DNA of 64,000 nucleotides from Mycolicibacterium stellerae (GTDB lineage: Bacteria > Actinomycetota > Actinomycetes > Mycobacteriales > Mycobacteriaceae): contig NZ_RARC01000031.1 in the NCBI RefSeq assembly GCF_003719305.1, forward strand, positions 1 through 64,000. Direction: 5' to 3'. Both the position numbers and the translations under genes were made by a program. Of the stretch, positions 18,217 through 27,483 are shown one piece after another. Under the pieces are notes generated by a model. It was not told where the DNA came from, made no database searches, and worked only from the letters and a program-made list of their open reading frames with translations. The stretch's first letter is position 1, and every line of letters starts with the position of its first letter.

Positions 18217-19715
18217 CGGTATTTCGCTACCTGCCCGGCCGCATCATGGCGCTCACACGTCGCCGTCCGTCGCCGCGAGTGGTGATCATCGGTGCGGGTT
18301 TCGGCGGGCTGGCTGCGGCAGTGGCGTTGCGGCGAAGAGGGTTCGACGACCTGACTATCATCGAACGCGCCGACGGCGTCGGGGGGACGTGGCGCCGCAA
18401 CATCTACCCGGGCGCGGCGTGCGACATCCAGAGCCATCTGTACTCCTTCTCGTTCGCGCCGAACCGCGCGTGGAGTCGCACCTACGCGTATCAGCCGGAG
18501 ATCCTCGACTATCTGGAGTCGGTCGCCGACGACTTCGACCTCCGTAGACACCTGATGCTGAACACTGGTGTGCACAGCATGGGATGGAACGCGCAGGCGT
18601 CACACTGGGACGTGCACCTGACGAACGGCGAGACCGTGGTCGCCGATGTCGTGGTGAGCGCCGTCGGGCTGTTCGGCTCGGTTCGGTACCCCGATATCGA
18701 CGGCCTCGCAGACTTCTCAGGCACGCTCATGCACACCGCGCAATGGGATGCCACCGTCGACCTGACCGGCAAACGGGTGGCGGTGATCGGAACAGGGGCC
18801 AGCGGTGTGCAGGTCGTGCCCGAACTCGCGGACGTCGCAGGGGAATTGACGGTCTTCCAGCGCACGCCGCCGTGGATGGTCCCGAAGGAGGATCGGTCCT
18901 ACAGTGCCGACGAGCTGACCCGCTACCGTCGGCTGCCCTGGGCATCGTGGCTGCAACGATGGCGGCTGTGGAAGCTGCAGCACGACAACACCGCGCTGAC
19001 ACCCGACCATCCGCGAATGGCCGTCGTCGAGGAAATGTCCCGTAAATTCCTGCACAAGCACGTCGCCGACGACCGGTTGCGCGACGCGCTGACGCCGCGG
19101 TACCCGTTCCGCTGCAAGCGGGTTCTGCTCGGCGAGAAGTACTACACCGCACTGCAACGCGATCATGTCAACCTCGTCACCGACCCCATCGCCCGTGTCA
19201 CCGACTCGGAAATCGTCACCGATGACGGCACGGTGGTCGAAGTCGACGCCATCGTTGCCGCGACGGGATTCGAGACAAGCAGCTACCTTTCGGGCCTTGA
19301 CGTCGTCGGCGTCGACGGCGAAAGCCTGCACCAGCGTTGGGGTTGCGACCCGCAGGCCTATCTCGGGACGGCGGTCAGCGGGTTTCCGAACTTCTTCATG
19401 CTCTACGGCCCGAACACCAACCAGGGCGCCAACTCGATCATCTACATCCTGGAGGCGGGTGCTCGGCTTGTCGCGAGTGCCGTCAGCCGTATCGCGCGCC
19501 GTGGCGGCTTCGTCGATGTTCGTCCCGACGTCGAGCGCTGTTTCAATGAACAGATTTCCGCTGATCTGGCACAGACCATCTGGACGCGGTGCGACAGCTA
19601 TTACCGCTCGCCGTCGGGCCGCATCGTCACCCAATGGCCTCATTCGGAACTCGATTATGCAAGAGCGACATGGCGAGTGCGGTCACGCGACTGGGTGCAC
19701 AGTGGCCCCGCGTAG
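18213..19715 (+). CDS. Flavin monooxygenase, Baeyer-Villiger type (second of two)
   Basis: A 500-residue FAD/NADPH monooxygenase, distinct from its neighbour. It has GAGFGGLAAAVALRR near residue 26, GGTWRRNIYPGAACD, the BVMO fingerprint FSGTLMHTAQWD, and the NADPH site GTGASGVQVVPE. GTG 18213 overlaps the previous stop in GTGA; ATG 18246 is an alternative start 11 codons later. The frame is open for 1.6 kb upstream, but that part is the shadow of the first BVMO. Two different BVMOs in a row suggest successive or alternative ketone oxidation. The closest families act on cyclic ketones and steroids, so this is only a guide. Confidence 0.88.
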   Translation: MTVFRYLPGRIMALTRRRPSPRVVIIGAGFGGLAAAVALRRRGFDDLTIIERADGVGGTWRRNIYPGAACDIQSHLYSFSFAPNRAWSRTYAYQPEILDYLESVADDFDLRRHLMLNTGVHSMGWNAQASHWDVHLTNGETVVADVVVSAVGLFGSVRYPDIDGLADFSGTLMHTAQWDATVDLTGKRVAVIGTGASGVQVVPELADVAGELTVFQRTPPWMVPKEDRSYSADELTRYRRLPWASWLQRWRLWKLQHDNTALTPDHPRMAVVEEMSRKFLHKHVADDRLRDALTPRYPFRCKRVLLGEKYYTALQRDHVNLVTDPIARVTDSEIVTDDGTVVEVDAIVAATGFETSSYLSGLDVVGVDGESLHQRWGCDPQAYLGTAVSGFPNFFMLYGPNTNQGANSIIYILEAGARLVASAVSRIARRGGFVDVRPDVERCFNEQISADLAQTIWTRCDSYYRSPSGRIVTQWPHSELDYARATWRVRSRDWVHSGPA

Positions 19716-21171
19716 CGCGGACAAGTCGACCGCGCTGCTGATCGACGGCACCCTGACTGACGGTGGCGGTGGAACTTTCGCCACCATCAACCCGGCGACG
19801 CAGGACCCGCTTGGCACCGCGGCCGACGGCGACGCCACCGATATGGACCGCGCCGTCGCTGCGGCCCGCACGGCGTTCGACGAGTCCGACTGGCCACGCG
19901 ACACAAGCCTGCGGGTTCATTGCCTGCGGCAGCTACGCGACGCGCTGAACACGGAGATCGAGATGCTGCGCGCCATCACCGTCGCCGAGGTCGGCGCGCC
20001 GATCACCCTGACCTACGGCGGTCAACTGCAGATACCCGTCGACGATCTCGAATTCCCGGCCAGGACTGCGGAAAAGTACTCCTGGGAAACCGATCTCGGC
20101 GTCTGCGCGCCACTCGGTATCGCGAGCAGGCGAACGGTCGTGCGGGAACCGTACGGAGTCGTCGGCGCGATCACGCCGTGGAACTTCCCGCATCAGATCA
20201 ACCTGGCCAAGATCGGTCCCGCCATGGCGGCAGGCAACACCGTCGTACTCAAACCTGCTCCCGATACTCCTTGGTGCGCAGCGGAACTCGGTCGGATCGT
20301 CGCGGAGAAGACCGATATCCCGCCCGGCGTGCTCAACATCGTCACATCCAGCGATCACCGCGTGGGAGCCCAACTGGCATCCGATCCACGCGTGGATCTC
20401 GTCTCGTTCACGGGATCGACCGTGACGGGAAGCGCCGTGATGACGGCCGCCGCGCAGTCGGTGAAGAAGGTCCTGCTGGAACTCGGCGGTAAATCGGCTT
20501 TCATCGTGCTCGACGACGCCGACCTGCAGACCGTGTGCGCGAAGGCGGCCGTTGCGGTGGCCCGCCACGCCGGACAGGGATGTGCCTTCACGTCGCGGCT
20601 GCTGGTGCCACGGGACCGCTATCGCGACGCCGTGGCGGCCGCGGCGGCCGCGATGCAAGAGGTCGTGGTCGGTGATCCGGCGGACCCCACGACGGTGTGC
20701 GGCCCGGTGATCTCCGCGCGGCAGCGAGACCGCATCGCGGGGTTTCTGCGGCTGGCGCTCGACGAGGGCGGCGTCTTCGCGTGCGGCGGCGGTCGCCCGG
20801 CGCATCTGCCGCGCGGCTTCTACATCGAGCCGACGGTGATCGGCGGGTTGACCAACGACGCGCGGGTGGCGCGCGAGGAGATCTTCGGGCCGGTGCTGAC
20901 CGTGCTTGCCCACGACGGCGACGCCGAGGCGGTCCGCATCGCAAACGACTCGCCCTACGGGCTGTCCGGCACCGTGTACGGCGGCGAGGTGCGGGCAGGC
21001 TGGGTGGCGTCGCGGCTGCGGGTCGGCACCGTCAACGTCAACGGCGGCATCTGGTACTCGGCCGATATGCCCTTCGGCGGCTACAAGCAGTCGGGCCTCG
21101 GCCGGGAGATGGGCCTTGCCGGGTTCGAGGAGTACCTGCAGACGAAGGCGATCGCCACGACCGTGCGCTAG
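19702..21171 (+). CDS. Aldehyde dehydrogenase, third gene of BVMO operon
   Basis: A 489-residue NAD(P)-dependent aldehyde dehydrogenase. It shows the cofactor region PWNFPHQINLAKIGPAMAAGN, the catalytic Glu in LELGGKS, the catalytic Cys in GQGCAFTSR and the C-terminal FGGYKQSGLGREMG. GTG 19702, 14 bases inside the end of the preceding gene, gives the usual length; ATG 19657 would add 15 residues. Its place after two Baeyer-Villiger monooxygenases fits oxidation of an aldehyde released when the ester product is cleaved and its alcohol oxidised. No esterase is present in this operon itself. Confidence 0.9.
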   Translation: MAPRSADKSTALLIDGTLTDGGGGTFATINPATQDPLGTAADGDATDMDRAVAAARTAFDESDWPRDTSLRVHCLRQLRDALNTEIEMLRAITVAEVGAPITLTYGGQLQIPVDDLEFPARTAEKYSWETDLGVCAPLGIASRRTVVREPYGVVGAITPWNFPHQINLAKIGPAMAAGNTVVLKPAPDTPWCAAELGRIVAEKTDIPPGVLNIVTSSDHRVGAQLASDPRVDLVSFTGSTVTGSAVMTAAAQSVKKVLLELGGKSAFIVLDDADLQTVCAKAAVAVARHAGQGCAFTSRLLVPRDRYRDAVAAAAAAMQEVVVGDPADPTTVCGPVISARQRDRIAGFLRLALDEGGVFACGGGRPAHLPRGFYIEPTVIGGLTNDARVAREEIFGPVLTVLAHDGDAEAVRIANDSPYGLSGTVYGGEVRAGWVASRLRVGTVNVNGGIWYSADMPFGGYKQSGLGREMGLAGFEEYLQTKAIATTVR

Positions 21172-21194
21172 TTGTCAGCGCCGAGCCTGCTGGG

Positions 21195-21224
21195 AGATCG
21201 CGCTGAGCGGCAGATCCGCGATCT
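21195..21224 (+). promoter_or_regulatory. Hairpin in the alr leader region
   Basis: AGATCGCG (21195-21202) and CGCGATCT (21217-21224) are perfectly complementary around a 14-base loop. No T-run follows, so it is not an ordinary terminator. It lies about 54 bases before alr. Confidence 0.3.
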
Positions 21225-21277
21225 GTTCGCAGTTTCGAGGGGCATTCCGGGCGTCTGGGACAATCGGCGGTGGTGAT

Positions 21278-22468
21278 ATGACGATGTCCACGACCGAACT
21301 GACGACAACACTTTCGCCCGGCGCAAACGCCGAGGCGGTGGTCGACCTCGGCGCGATCGCCAACAACGTCCGCATCCTGCGCGAACTCGCCGGCTCGGCG
21401 CAGGTGATGACGGTTGTCAAGGCCGACGGCTACGGCCACGGCGCCCCCCAGGTCGCACGGGCGGCACTGGCCGCGGGCGCGGCCGAGATCGGCGTCGCCA
21501 CCATCTCCGAGGCGCTTGCGCTGCGCCGCGAAGGCATCACCGCGCCCGTGCTGGCGTGGCTGCATCCGCCAGGCACCGACTTCGCCCCTGCGCTGCAGTC
21601 CGACGTTGCGGTGGCGCTGTCCTCACCGCGGCAGCTGCACGAGCTGCTCGCAGCGGCCAAGCTCACCGGTGTCACCGCCAACGTCACCGTCAAGGTCGAC
21701 ACCGGGCTGAGCCGCAACGGCGTGAGCCCGGCCGACTTCCCGGCCATGCTGACGGGACTGCGGCCCGCGGTGGCCGACGGGGCGGTCCGGCTGCGCGGCA
21801 TCATGTCGCATCTGGCGCACGGCGACGACCCCGACAACCCCGTCAACGACCTGCAGGCACGGCGGCTGACCGAGATGCGAGACCAGGCCCGCGACCGGGG
21901 GGTGCACTTCGAGATCGCGCACCTGTCCAACTCGCCCGCCGCGATGTCGCGCCCCGACTTGGCCTATGACCTCGTCCGCACCGGCATCGCGGTATACGGA
22001 CTGAATCCGATCCCCGAACGCGGCGACACGGGGCTGCGGCCCGCGATGACGCTCAAATGTCCGGTGACACTGGTCAGGTCGGTCCGCGCCGGCGACGGAG
22101 TGTCCTACGGGCACGCCTGGATCGCCGACCGTGACACCACGCTGGCGCTGCTGCCGGTCGGATACGCCGACGGAATCTTCCGGTCCCTGAGCGGACAAAT
22201 GAACGTGCTCATCAACGGAAGGCTGCGGCCCAACGTCGGCCGCATCTGCATGGACCAGTTCGTCGTCGACCTCGGTCCCGACGCAGGCGATGTCAGCGAG
22301 GGCGACGAGGCGATCCTATTCGGCCCAGGCACCGACGGCGAACCCACCGCACAGGACTGGGCCGAGACTTTGGGCACCATTCACTACGAGGTTGTCACCA
22401 GTCCGCGAGGTCGGGTCGTCAGGACGTACCTGGGCACCTCGGCGGAGGATGCAGCCGGTGAGCGATAA
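21278..22468 (+). CDS. alr: Alanine racemase
   Basis: Alr interconverts L- and D-alanine, supplying D-Ala for peptidoglycan; it is a target of D-cycloserine. The PLP lysine is Lys48 in VVKADGYGHG. The opposing catalytic Tyr lies in VSYGHAW, and other signatures are KVDTGLSRNG and GRICMDQFVVD. The product has 396 residues. The frame is open upstream, inside the previous gene, but ATG 21278 gives the normal N-terminus. The next gene overlaps its end by 11 bases. Confidence 0.96.
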   Translation: MTMSTTELTTTLSPGANAEAVVDLGAIANNVRILRELAGSAQVMTVVKADGYGHGAPQVARAALAAGAAEIGVATISEALALRREGITAPVLAWLHPPGTDFAPALQSDVAVALSSPRQLHELLAAAKLTGVTANVTVKVDTGLSRNGVSPADFPAMLTGLRPAVADGAVRLRGIMSHLAHGDDPDNPVNDLQARRLTEMRDQARDRGVHFEIAHLSNSPAAMSRPDLAYDLVRTGIAVYGLNPIPERGDTGLRPAMTLKCPVTLVRSVRAGDGVSYGHAWIADRDTTLALLPVGYADGIFRSLSGQMNVLINGRLRPNVGRICMDQFVVDLGPDAGDVSEGDEAILFGPGTDGEPTAQDWAETLGTIHYEVVTSPRGRVVRTYLGTSAEDAAGER

Positions 22469-23576
22469 CGACCCGAAACGGCTGCGGCGCAGGACGAATG
22501 CCGGTCTGTTGGCGGGTGCCGCGGGGCTGGCGGCCGTCGGCACCATGGCGGGGGTGACCATCGCGCGGTCGATGACGAGACGCACCACGCGCGACGACCG
22601 CTACGAGGGCGAGGATTTCGAGCTGATCGACTCCGGTCGTAGCTCGGTGGTGACCACGCCCGACGGAGTGGATCTCGCGGTGCGGGAGGTCGGCCCGCAG
22701 GACGCCCCGCTGACGGTGGTGTTCTCGCACGGATTCTGTCTGCGGATGGGCGCCTTCTACTTCCAGCGCGCACGGCTGGAGCAGCAGTGGGGCCCGCAGG
22801 TGCGGATGGTGTTCTACGACCAGCGCGGGCACGGCCTTTCGGCGGAGGCATCGCCCGACACCTACACGGTCGAACAACTCGGCAAGGACCTCGAGACCGT
22901 GCTCGCGGTGACGGCGCCCAAGGGGCCGGTGGTCCTCGTCGGACACTCGATGGGCGGGATGACCGTGCTTTCGCATGCCAGGCAGTTCCCGCAGCGCTAT
23001 CCCACTCGCGTTGTCGGCGCCGCCCTGATCTCGTCGGCAGCAGAGGGCGTCGCAAGGTCGCCGCTTGCGGAGATCCTGAAAAACCCTGTGCTGGAGGCGG
23101 TCCGGTTCGCGGTCCGCTACGCACCCAAGACCGTGCACCGGACCAGGGGGGCGGCCAAGTCGGTGATCGCCCCGATCCTGCGGGCGGCGTCCTACGGCGA
23201 CGAGAAGGTCAGCCCGAGCGTCGTCGCCTTCTCCGAGAAGATGATGCACGGCACTCCGATCGCCACGCTCGTCGAATTCTTGCATGCGCTTGAGGTGCAC
23301 GACGAGGAAGCGGCGCTGCCCATACTGGCGAAGGTGCCGACACTGATCGCCTGCGGCGACCGCGATCTGATCACACCCGTCGAGCATTCCGAGGCGATGG
23401 CCGCCGAGCTGCCGTCATCGGAGCTGGTGATCGTGCGCGGCGCAGGCCATCTGGTGCAGCTCGAAGCGCCCGAGATCATCGACGACGCGCTGGTCCGGTT
23501 GGTCGACCGCGCCACACCGTCGAAACTCGTCGCGTTGACAAGGCGATTGCGCGATCGGGCCAGACCCCGTGGCTGA
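22458..23576 (+). CDS. Membrane-anchored alpha/beta hydrolase
   Basis: A 372-residue hydrolase with a hydrophobic stretch near the N-terminus (LLAGAAGLAAVGTMAGV) that is probably a membrane anchor. The catalytic fold shows the oxyanion SHGFCLRMG, the nucleophile elbow VGHSMGGMTVL, the acid in ACGDRDLITP and the His in GAGHLVQLE. GTG 22458 is chosen because GGAGG lies 9 bases upstream; ATG 22449 overlaps that site. It sits between alr and tsaE in a tightly overlapping run. Substrate unknown; a lipid or ester is the usual guess for this family. Confidence 0.85.
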   Translation: MSDNDPKRLRRRTNAGLLAGAAGLAAVGTMAGVTIARSMTRRTTRDDRYEGEDFELIDSGRSSVVTTPDGVDLAVREVGPQDAPLTVVFSHGFCLRMGAFYFQRARLEQQWGPQVRMVFYDQRGHGLSAEASPDTYTVEQLGKDLETVLAVTAPKGPVVLVGHSMGGMTVLSHARQFPQRYPTRVVGAALISSAAEGVARSPLAEILKNPVLEAVRFAVRYAPKTVHRTRGAAKSVIAPILRAASYGDEKVSPSVVAFSEKMMHGTPIATLVEFLHALEVHDEEAALPILAKVPTLIACGDRDLITPVEHSEAMAAELPSSELVIVRGAGHLVQLEAPEIIDDALVRLVDRATPSKLVALTRRLRDRARPRG

Positions 23577-24036
23577 ACAATCGGCGGGGACGGCGGAGCT
23601 GCCCACCGCAGAGGACACCAAGGCACTCGGCGCCAAGCTCGGTGCGCTGTTGCGCGCCGGTGACGTGGTGGTGCTGTCAGGCCCGTTGGGTGCGGGAAAG
23701 ACTGTGTTGGCCAAGGGAATCGCCGAGGCGATGGATGTCGACGGGCCGGTCACGTCGCCGACGTTCGTGCTGGCCAGGGTGCATCGGGCGCGGCGGTCCG
23801 GCGCGCCCGCCATGATCCATGTCGACATGTACCGGCTGCTCGACCACGCGGGCGCCGACCTGCTCGGCGAACTCGACTCACTGGACCTCGACACCGACCT
23901 CGCCGATGCCGTCGTCGTTGTCGAGTGGGGTGAGGGCCTCGTCGAGCGGCTCTCGGATCGGCACCTCGACATCCGCCTCGAGCGCGCAGCGGAGACCGAA
24001 GTGCGCACGGCGATTTGGCGGTGGAGCAGACCATGA
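23569..24036 (+). CDS. tsaE: tRNA t6A synthesis ATPase TsaE
   Basis: TsaE is the ATPase that works with TsaB and TsaD to add threonylcarbamoyl to A37 of ANN-decoding tRNAs. The 155-residue product has the Walker A GPLGAGKT, the VTSPTFVL segment, HVDMYRL and VVEWGEG, all family signatures. GTG 23569 overlaps the previous gene by 8 bases and the stop overlaps tsaB by 4, so expression is tightly coupled. The first 15 residues are poorly conserved. Confidence 0.95.
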   Translation: MAEQSAGTAELPTAEDTKALGAKLGALLRAGDVVVLSGPLGAGKTVLAKGIAEAMDVDGPVTSPTFVLARVHRARRSGAPAMIHVDMYRLLDHAGADLLGELDSLDLDTDLADAVVVVEWGEGLVERLSDRHLDIRLERAAETEVRTAIWRWSRP

Positions 24037-24668
24037 CGACTGTCGTCCTCGCGATCGACACCGCGACGCCCGCCGTCACCGCAGGAATCGTGCGACGAGA
24101 CGGCGACAGCATCGACGTCCTCGCCGAACGGGTGACCGTCGACCCCCGCGCGCACGCCGAACAGCTCACCCCCAATATGCTTGCCGCACTTCCTGAGGCA
24201 GGAGTCGCGGTGACGGAGCTGACCGCCGTCGTGGTGGGTTGCGGCCCGGGGCCGTTCACCGGGTTGCGGGTCGGTATGGCCACTGCCGCGGCCTACGGGC
24301 AGGCTCTCGGCGTTCCCGTGTACGGCGTGTGCAGCCTTGACGCGATCGGGGTCGATACCGCGGGGGACGTGCTCGTCGTCACCGACGCCCGCCGACGCGA
24401 GGTGTACTGGGCGCGCTACCGAGACGGTGTGCGCGTCGACGGTCCCGCCGTGAGCGCACCCGCCGATGTCCCGACCGACGTCGGCGCCGTTGCCGGTTCG
24501 CCTGAGCACGCGGCGCTGTTCGCTCTGCCACGCCAGCCGGCGGTCTACCCGACGGCCTCGGGGCTGGTGCGTGTCGTCGACTGGACGGTGCCGCCGCAGC
24601 CGCTCGTTCCGCTGTATCTACGGCGGCCTGACGCCAAGCCGCGGGCCGTCCCTCCGGTGCGGCCATGA
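24033..24668 (+). CDS. tsaB: tRNA t6A synthesis protein TsaB
   Basis: TsaB is an inactive ASKHA-fold partner that scaffolds TsaD and TsaE in t6A synthesis. The 211-residue product starts MTTVVLAIDTATP, and has PRAHAEQLTP and the characteristic GCGPGPFTGLRVGMATA. ATG 24033 overlaps the tsaE stop in ATGA and is preferred over the upstream in-frame GTG 24015. The rimI gene overlaps its end by 4 bases. Confidence 0.93.
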   Translation: MTTVVLAIDTATPAVTAGIVRRDGDSIDVLAERVTVDPRAHAEQLTPNMLAALPEAGVAVTELTAVVVGCGPGPFTGLRVGMATAAAYGQALGVPVYGVCSLDAIGVDTAGDVLVVTDARRREVYWARYRDGVRVDGPAVSAPADVPTDVGAVAGSPEHAALFALPRQPAVYPTASGLVRVVDWTVPPQPLVPLYLRRPDAKPRAVPPVRP

Positions 24669-25129
24669 CGGTCGTTTACGACGAGCTGACCCCCGGCGAC
24701 GCCGCGCGGTGCGCGCAGCTGGAGGCGCAGCTCTTCCATGGCGACGACCCGTGGCCCGCGGCGGCCTTCCTGCGTGAGCTCGCAGCGCCGCACATCCACT
24801 ACGTCGCCGCCCGCGCAGACGACAAGCTCGTCGGCTACGGAGGTATTGCGCGGCTCGGGCGAAAGCCGCCCTACGAGTACGAGATTCACACCATCGGTGT
24901 CGATTCCGGCTACCAGGGCCAGGGTATCGGCAGGCAGATGCTGAATCGCTTGCTGCACTTCGCCGGCGATGACCCCGTCTACCTCGAGGTGCGGACCGAC
25001 AACGTGGCCGCGATCGCCATGTACGAGACCGCAGGCTTCGTCAACATCGGGTTGCGCAAGCGGTACTACCGGGTCAGCGGCGCCGACGCCTACACCATGC
25101 AACGACCGGCACGAGGAAGCGGGACATGA
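24665..25129 (+). CDS. rimI: Ribosomal S18-alanine N-acetyltransferase
   Basis: A 154-residue GNAT acetyltransferase. The acetyl-CoA loop is visible as YQGQGIGRQMLNRLL, preceded by the beta strand EIHTIGVDSGYQ, with the C-terminal VRTDNVAAIAMYETAGFVNIGLRKRYY motif seen as separate short pieces. RimI acetylates the N-terminal alanine of ribosomal protein S18 and, in mycobacteria, probably other N-termini. It overlaps both neighbours by 4 bases in the order tsaE-tsaB-rimI-tsaD, the common actinobacterial order. Confidence 0.93.
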   Translation: MTVVYDELTPGDAARCAQLEAQLFHGDDPWPAAAFLRELAAPHIHYVAARADDKLVGYGGIARLGRKPPYEYEIHTIGVDSGYQGQGIGRQMLNRLLHFAGDDPVYLEVRTDNVAAIAMYETAGFVNIGLRKRYYRVSGADAYTMQRPARGSGT

Positions 25130-26148
25130 CGACCATCCTGGCCATCGAAAGCTCATGCGACGAAACCGGAATCGGCATCGCGGCGTTGGCCGCCGACGGC
25201 GCCGTGACACTGCTGGCCGACGAGGTGGCTTCCAGCGTCGATGAGCACGCCAGGTTCGGCGGCGTGGTGCCCGAGATCGCGTCGCGCGCGCACCTGGAAG
25301 CGCTTGGGCCCACCATGCGTCGCGCCCTCGACGCGGCAGGCATCGAGCGGCCCGACGTCGTCGCGGCCACCATCGGGCCGGGTCTGGCGGGCGCTCTGCT
25401 GGTGGGGGTCGCCGCGGCCAAGGCCTACGCCGCCGCATGGCAGGTGCCGTTCTACGCGGTCAACCATCTCGGCGGGCACCTCGCGGCCGACGTGTTCGAC
25501 CACGGCCCGCTACCGGAATGCATCGGTCTGCTGGTCTCCGGCGGCCACACCAACCTGCTGCATGTGCGGTCGCTCGCCGAACCGATCGAAGAACTCGGCA
25601 GCACCGTCGACGACGCCGCGGGTGAGGCCTACGACAAGATCGCGCGGCTGCTCGGCCTCGGCTACCCCGGCGGCAAGGTGCTCGACGACCTGGCCCGCGA
25701 GGGCGACCGCGACGCGATCGTGTTCCCGCGCGGCATGACCGGCCCGCGCGATGACCCGTATGCGTTCAGCTTCTCCGGGCTCAAGACGGCTGTCGCGCGC
25801 TACGTCGAGAAGAACCCCGCCGCGTCGCAGGCCGATGTGGCCGCAGGATTCCAGGAGGCGGTGGCCGACGTGCTCACGACGAAGGCGGTGCGGGCCGCCG
25901 TCGAGCTCGGGGTGTCGACGCTGCTCATCGCCGGCGGTGTCGCTGCGAACTCACGGCTGCGGGAGCTGGCGCAAGAGCGTTGTGCGGCAGAAGGTTTGAC
26001 ACTTCGGATCCCAAGGCCCCGGTTGTGCACGGACAACGGTGCGATGATTGCGTCGTTCGCCGCGCACCTGGTGGCGGCGGGCGCGCCGCCGTCGCCGCTC
26101 GACGTCGCGAGCGATCCCGGCCTGCCGGTGGTGAAAGGACAACTGTGA
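25126..26148 (+). CDS. tsaD: tRNA N6-adenosine threonylcarbamoyltransferase TsaD
   Basis: TsaD transfers the threonylcarbamoyl group to tRNA A37. The 340 residues are standard. Signatures in order: AIESSCDETGIG, PEIASRAHLEAL, the metal-binding NHLGGH, SGGHTNLL, the ATP loop LGYPGGKVLDDLAREGD, and the C-terminal CTDNGAMIA. ATG 25126 overlaps the rimI stop by 4 bases. The next gene (a SnoaL-like protein) also overlaps, at GTGA. Confidence 0.96.
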   Translation: MTTILAIESSCDETGIGIAALAADGAVTLLADEVASSVDEHARFGGVVPEIASRAHLEALGPTMRRALDAAGIERPDVVAATIGPGLAGALLVGVAAAKAYAAAWQVPFYAVNHLGGHLAADVFDHGPLPECIGLLVSGGHTNLLHVRSLAEPIEELGSTVDDAAGEAYDKIARLLGLGYPGGKVLDDLAREGDRDAIVFPRGMTGPRDDPYAFSFSGLKTAVARYVEKNPAASQADVAAGFQEAVADVLTTKAVRAAVELGVSTLLIAGGVAANSRLRELAQERCAAEGLTLRIPRPRLCTDNGAMIASFAAHLVAAGAPPSPLDVASDPGLPVVKGQL

Positions 26149-26600
26149 GCATCGACAAGCTCGAGATCACCGAGCTGCTGTACCGCTACGCCGAGCTCAT
26201 CGACGCCGGTGACTTCGACGGGGTCGGGCGGCTGCTGGCCCGCTCGACATTCGGCGGCGCCGCGTCGGGGTCGGTGTCGGGCGCCGAGAACATCGCCAAG
26301 CTGTTCGCGATGACCACCCGCCGGTACCCCGATCACGGCAACACCCCGCGCACAAGGCATCTGGTGCTCAACCCGATCGTCGAACTGGGCGGCGACGGCA
26401 CGGCCGAAACGCGGTCGACCTTCTGCGTCGTGCAGGACACCGAGACGGTGCCGATCCAGCCGATCGTCGTGGGGCGTTACTACGACGCGTTCGGCCGCGA
26501 CGACGACGGTTGGTACTTCACCGAGCGAAAGGTCGAGATCCAGATGATCGGCGACGTATCGGCGCACTTGATGGTCGATCCGCGCCAATATGACAAGTAG
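26145..26600 (+). CDS. SnoaL-like / NTF2-fold protein
   Basis: A 151-residue protein of the SnoaL_4 type (cone-shaped NTF2 fold). It starts with a long helix (LEITELLYRYAELIDAGDFDGVGRL), then has TRHLVLNPIVEL and FTERKVEIQMIGD. Members include polyketide cyclases and steroid isomerases as well as many proteins with no known reaction. GTG 26145 overlaps tsaD by 4 bases, so it is transcribed with the t6A operon. No link to tRNA modification is known. The gene after it is broken. Confidence 0.8.
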   Translation: MSIDKLEITELLYRYAELIDAGDFDGVGRLLARSTFGGAASGSVSGAENIAKLFAMTTRRYPDHGNTPRTRHLVLNPIVELGGDGTAETRSTFCVVQDTETVPIQPIVVGRYYDAFGRDDDGWYFTERKVEIQMIGDVSAHLMVDPRQYDK

Positions 26601-26618
26601 TGCGGCAGACTGCCTGCC

Positions 26619-27436
26619 GTGCACTACGACCTGCGTCTGCGGCCTGCGCAGCCCACGACGCCCGCAGCCGATGCCTTCACGATCCACCGCCGAGAGGTTC
26701 CCCCGAGCGACGGCCGCCGAGGACGTCTACGACCTGGCGGCCTGGAGCCGCGACATCTACCTGTTGGTGCACGACCTGCTTGGACACGAGCGCTGCGGCG
26801 TGGTCGGGGGCGACCTCGGCGGCGCCATCTCCTGTGACCTTGTGCACCGCTATCCGGGGTTCGTCGAAAAGCTGGTGTTCTTCGACTCAGTGCCGCCGTT
26901 CCTGTTCGACGACTTCGCCGCGGCTGGAATCGATATCGCCTCGATACGCGCGATCGGCGACGGGCCGACGAGCGACTACCGCTACCGGCAGGGCGTGACA
27001 CCCGACGAACTCGCCGCCGAACTCGACACGCCCGCGAAGCGCCGCCACTACATTGCCGAATTTCTATGGGCACCGGATGTGGGCCTCGCTGGGTACCTTC
27101 ACCGCGGCCGACGTCGATTTCATGACCGAGCCGTTCTCGACCGAGCAGCGGTTGCGCGCCGGTTGGGCCGCCTATCAGCTCATGCACGGCCGGAAGGTCA
27201 GCGAGCCGCCGATCCTCGATCGCAAGGTCGACGTCCCGACATTGCTGCTCTACGGCATGGACGACCACGTCGTCGGCCCCGACTTTCTGCCCACCTGCGA
27301 GGTGGCATTCACCGACCGCACCGGCCCCTTTGTGCTGCCCGGGGCGGGGCATTTCCTTCAGTGGGAACGTGCCGACCTATTCAACCCGCTGGTCAGCGCA
27401 TATTTCGGCGATGTGCGTGTTCGCCACGGGCGATAG
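26619..27436 (+). pseudogene. Broken epoxide-hydrolase-like alpha/beta hydrolase gene
   Basis: The piece VHYDLRLRPAQ (from 26619) looks like the original start but runs out of frame. The bulk lies in another frame from about 26700 (AEDVYDLAAWSRDIYLLVHDLLG, in short pieces) with GGDLGGA, the nucleophile elbow with Asp. From about 27061 the homology continues one frame on (FYGHRMWASLGTFTAADVDFMTEPF). One extra T at 27061-27063 (GAATTTC against the expected GAATTC) explains the second break. The oxyanion loop HGxP and about 80-100 residues are missing, so a deletion came with it. The gene is not functional as read. Confidence 0.8.
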
Positions 27437-27456
27437 GCATGGGCCGACCTTGAGTG

Positions 27457-27483
27457 CTAGCACTCTCATGTATAGAGTGCTAG
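27457..27483 (+). promoter_or_regulatory. CIRCE operator (HrcA site) of groES-groEL1
   Basis: CTAGCACTC (27457-27465), nine bases, then GAGTGCTAG (27475-27483): the CIRCE inverted repeat bound by HrcA. The left arm is part of a further 14-base palindrome GAGTGCTAGCACTC (27452-27465). Boxes resembling -35 TTGAGT (27450) and -10 TATAGA (27471) overlap the operator, with a spacing of 15, so repression by occlusion is likely. Confidence 0.88.
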
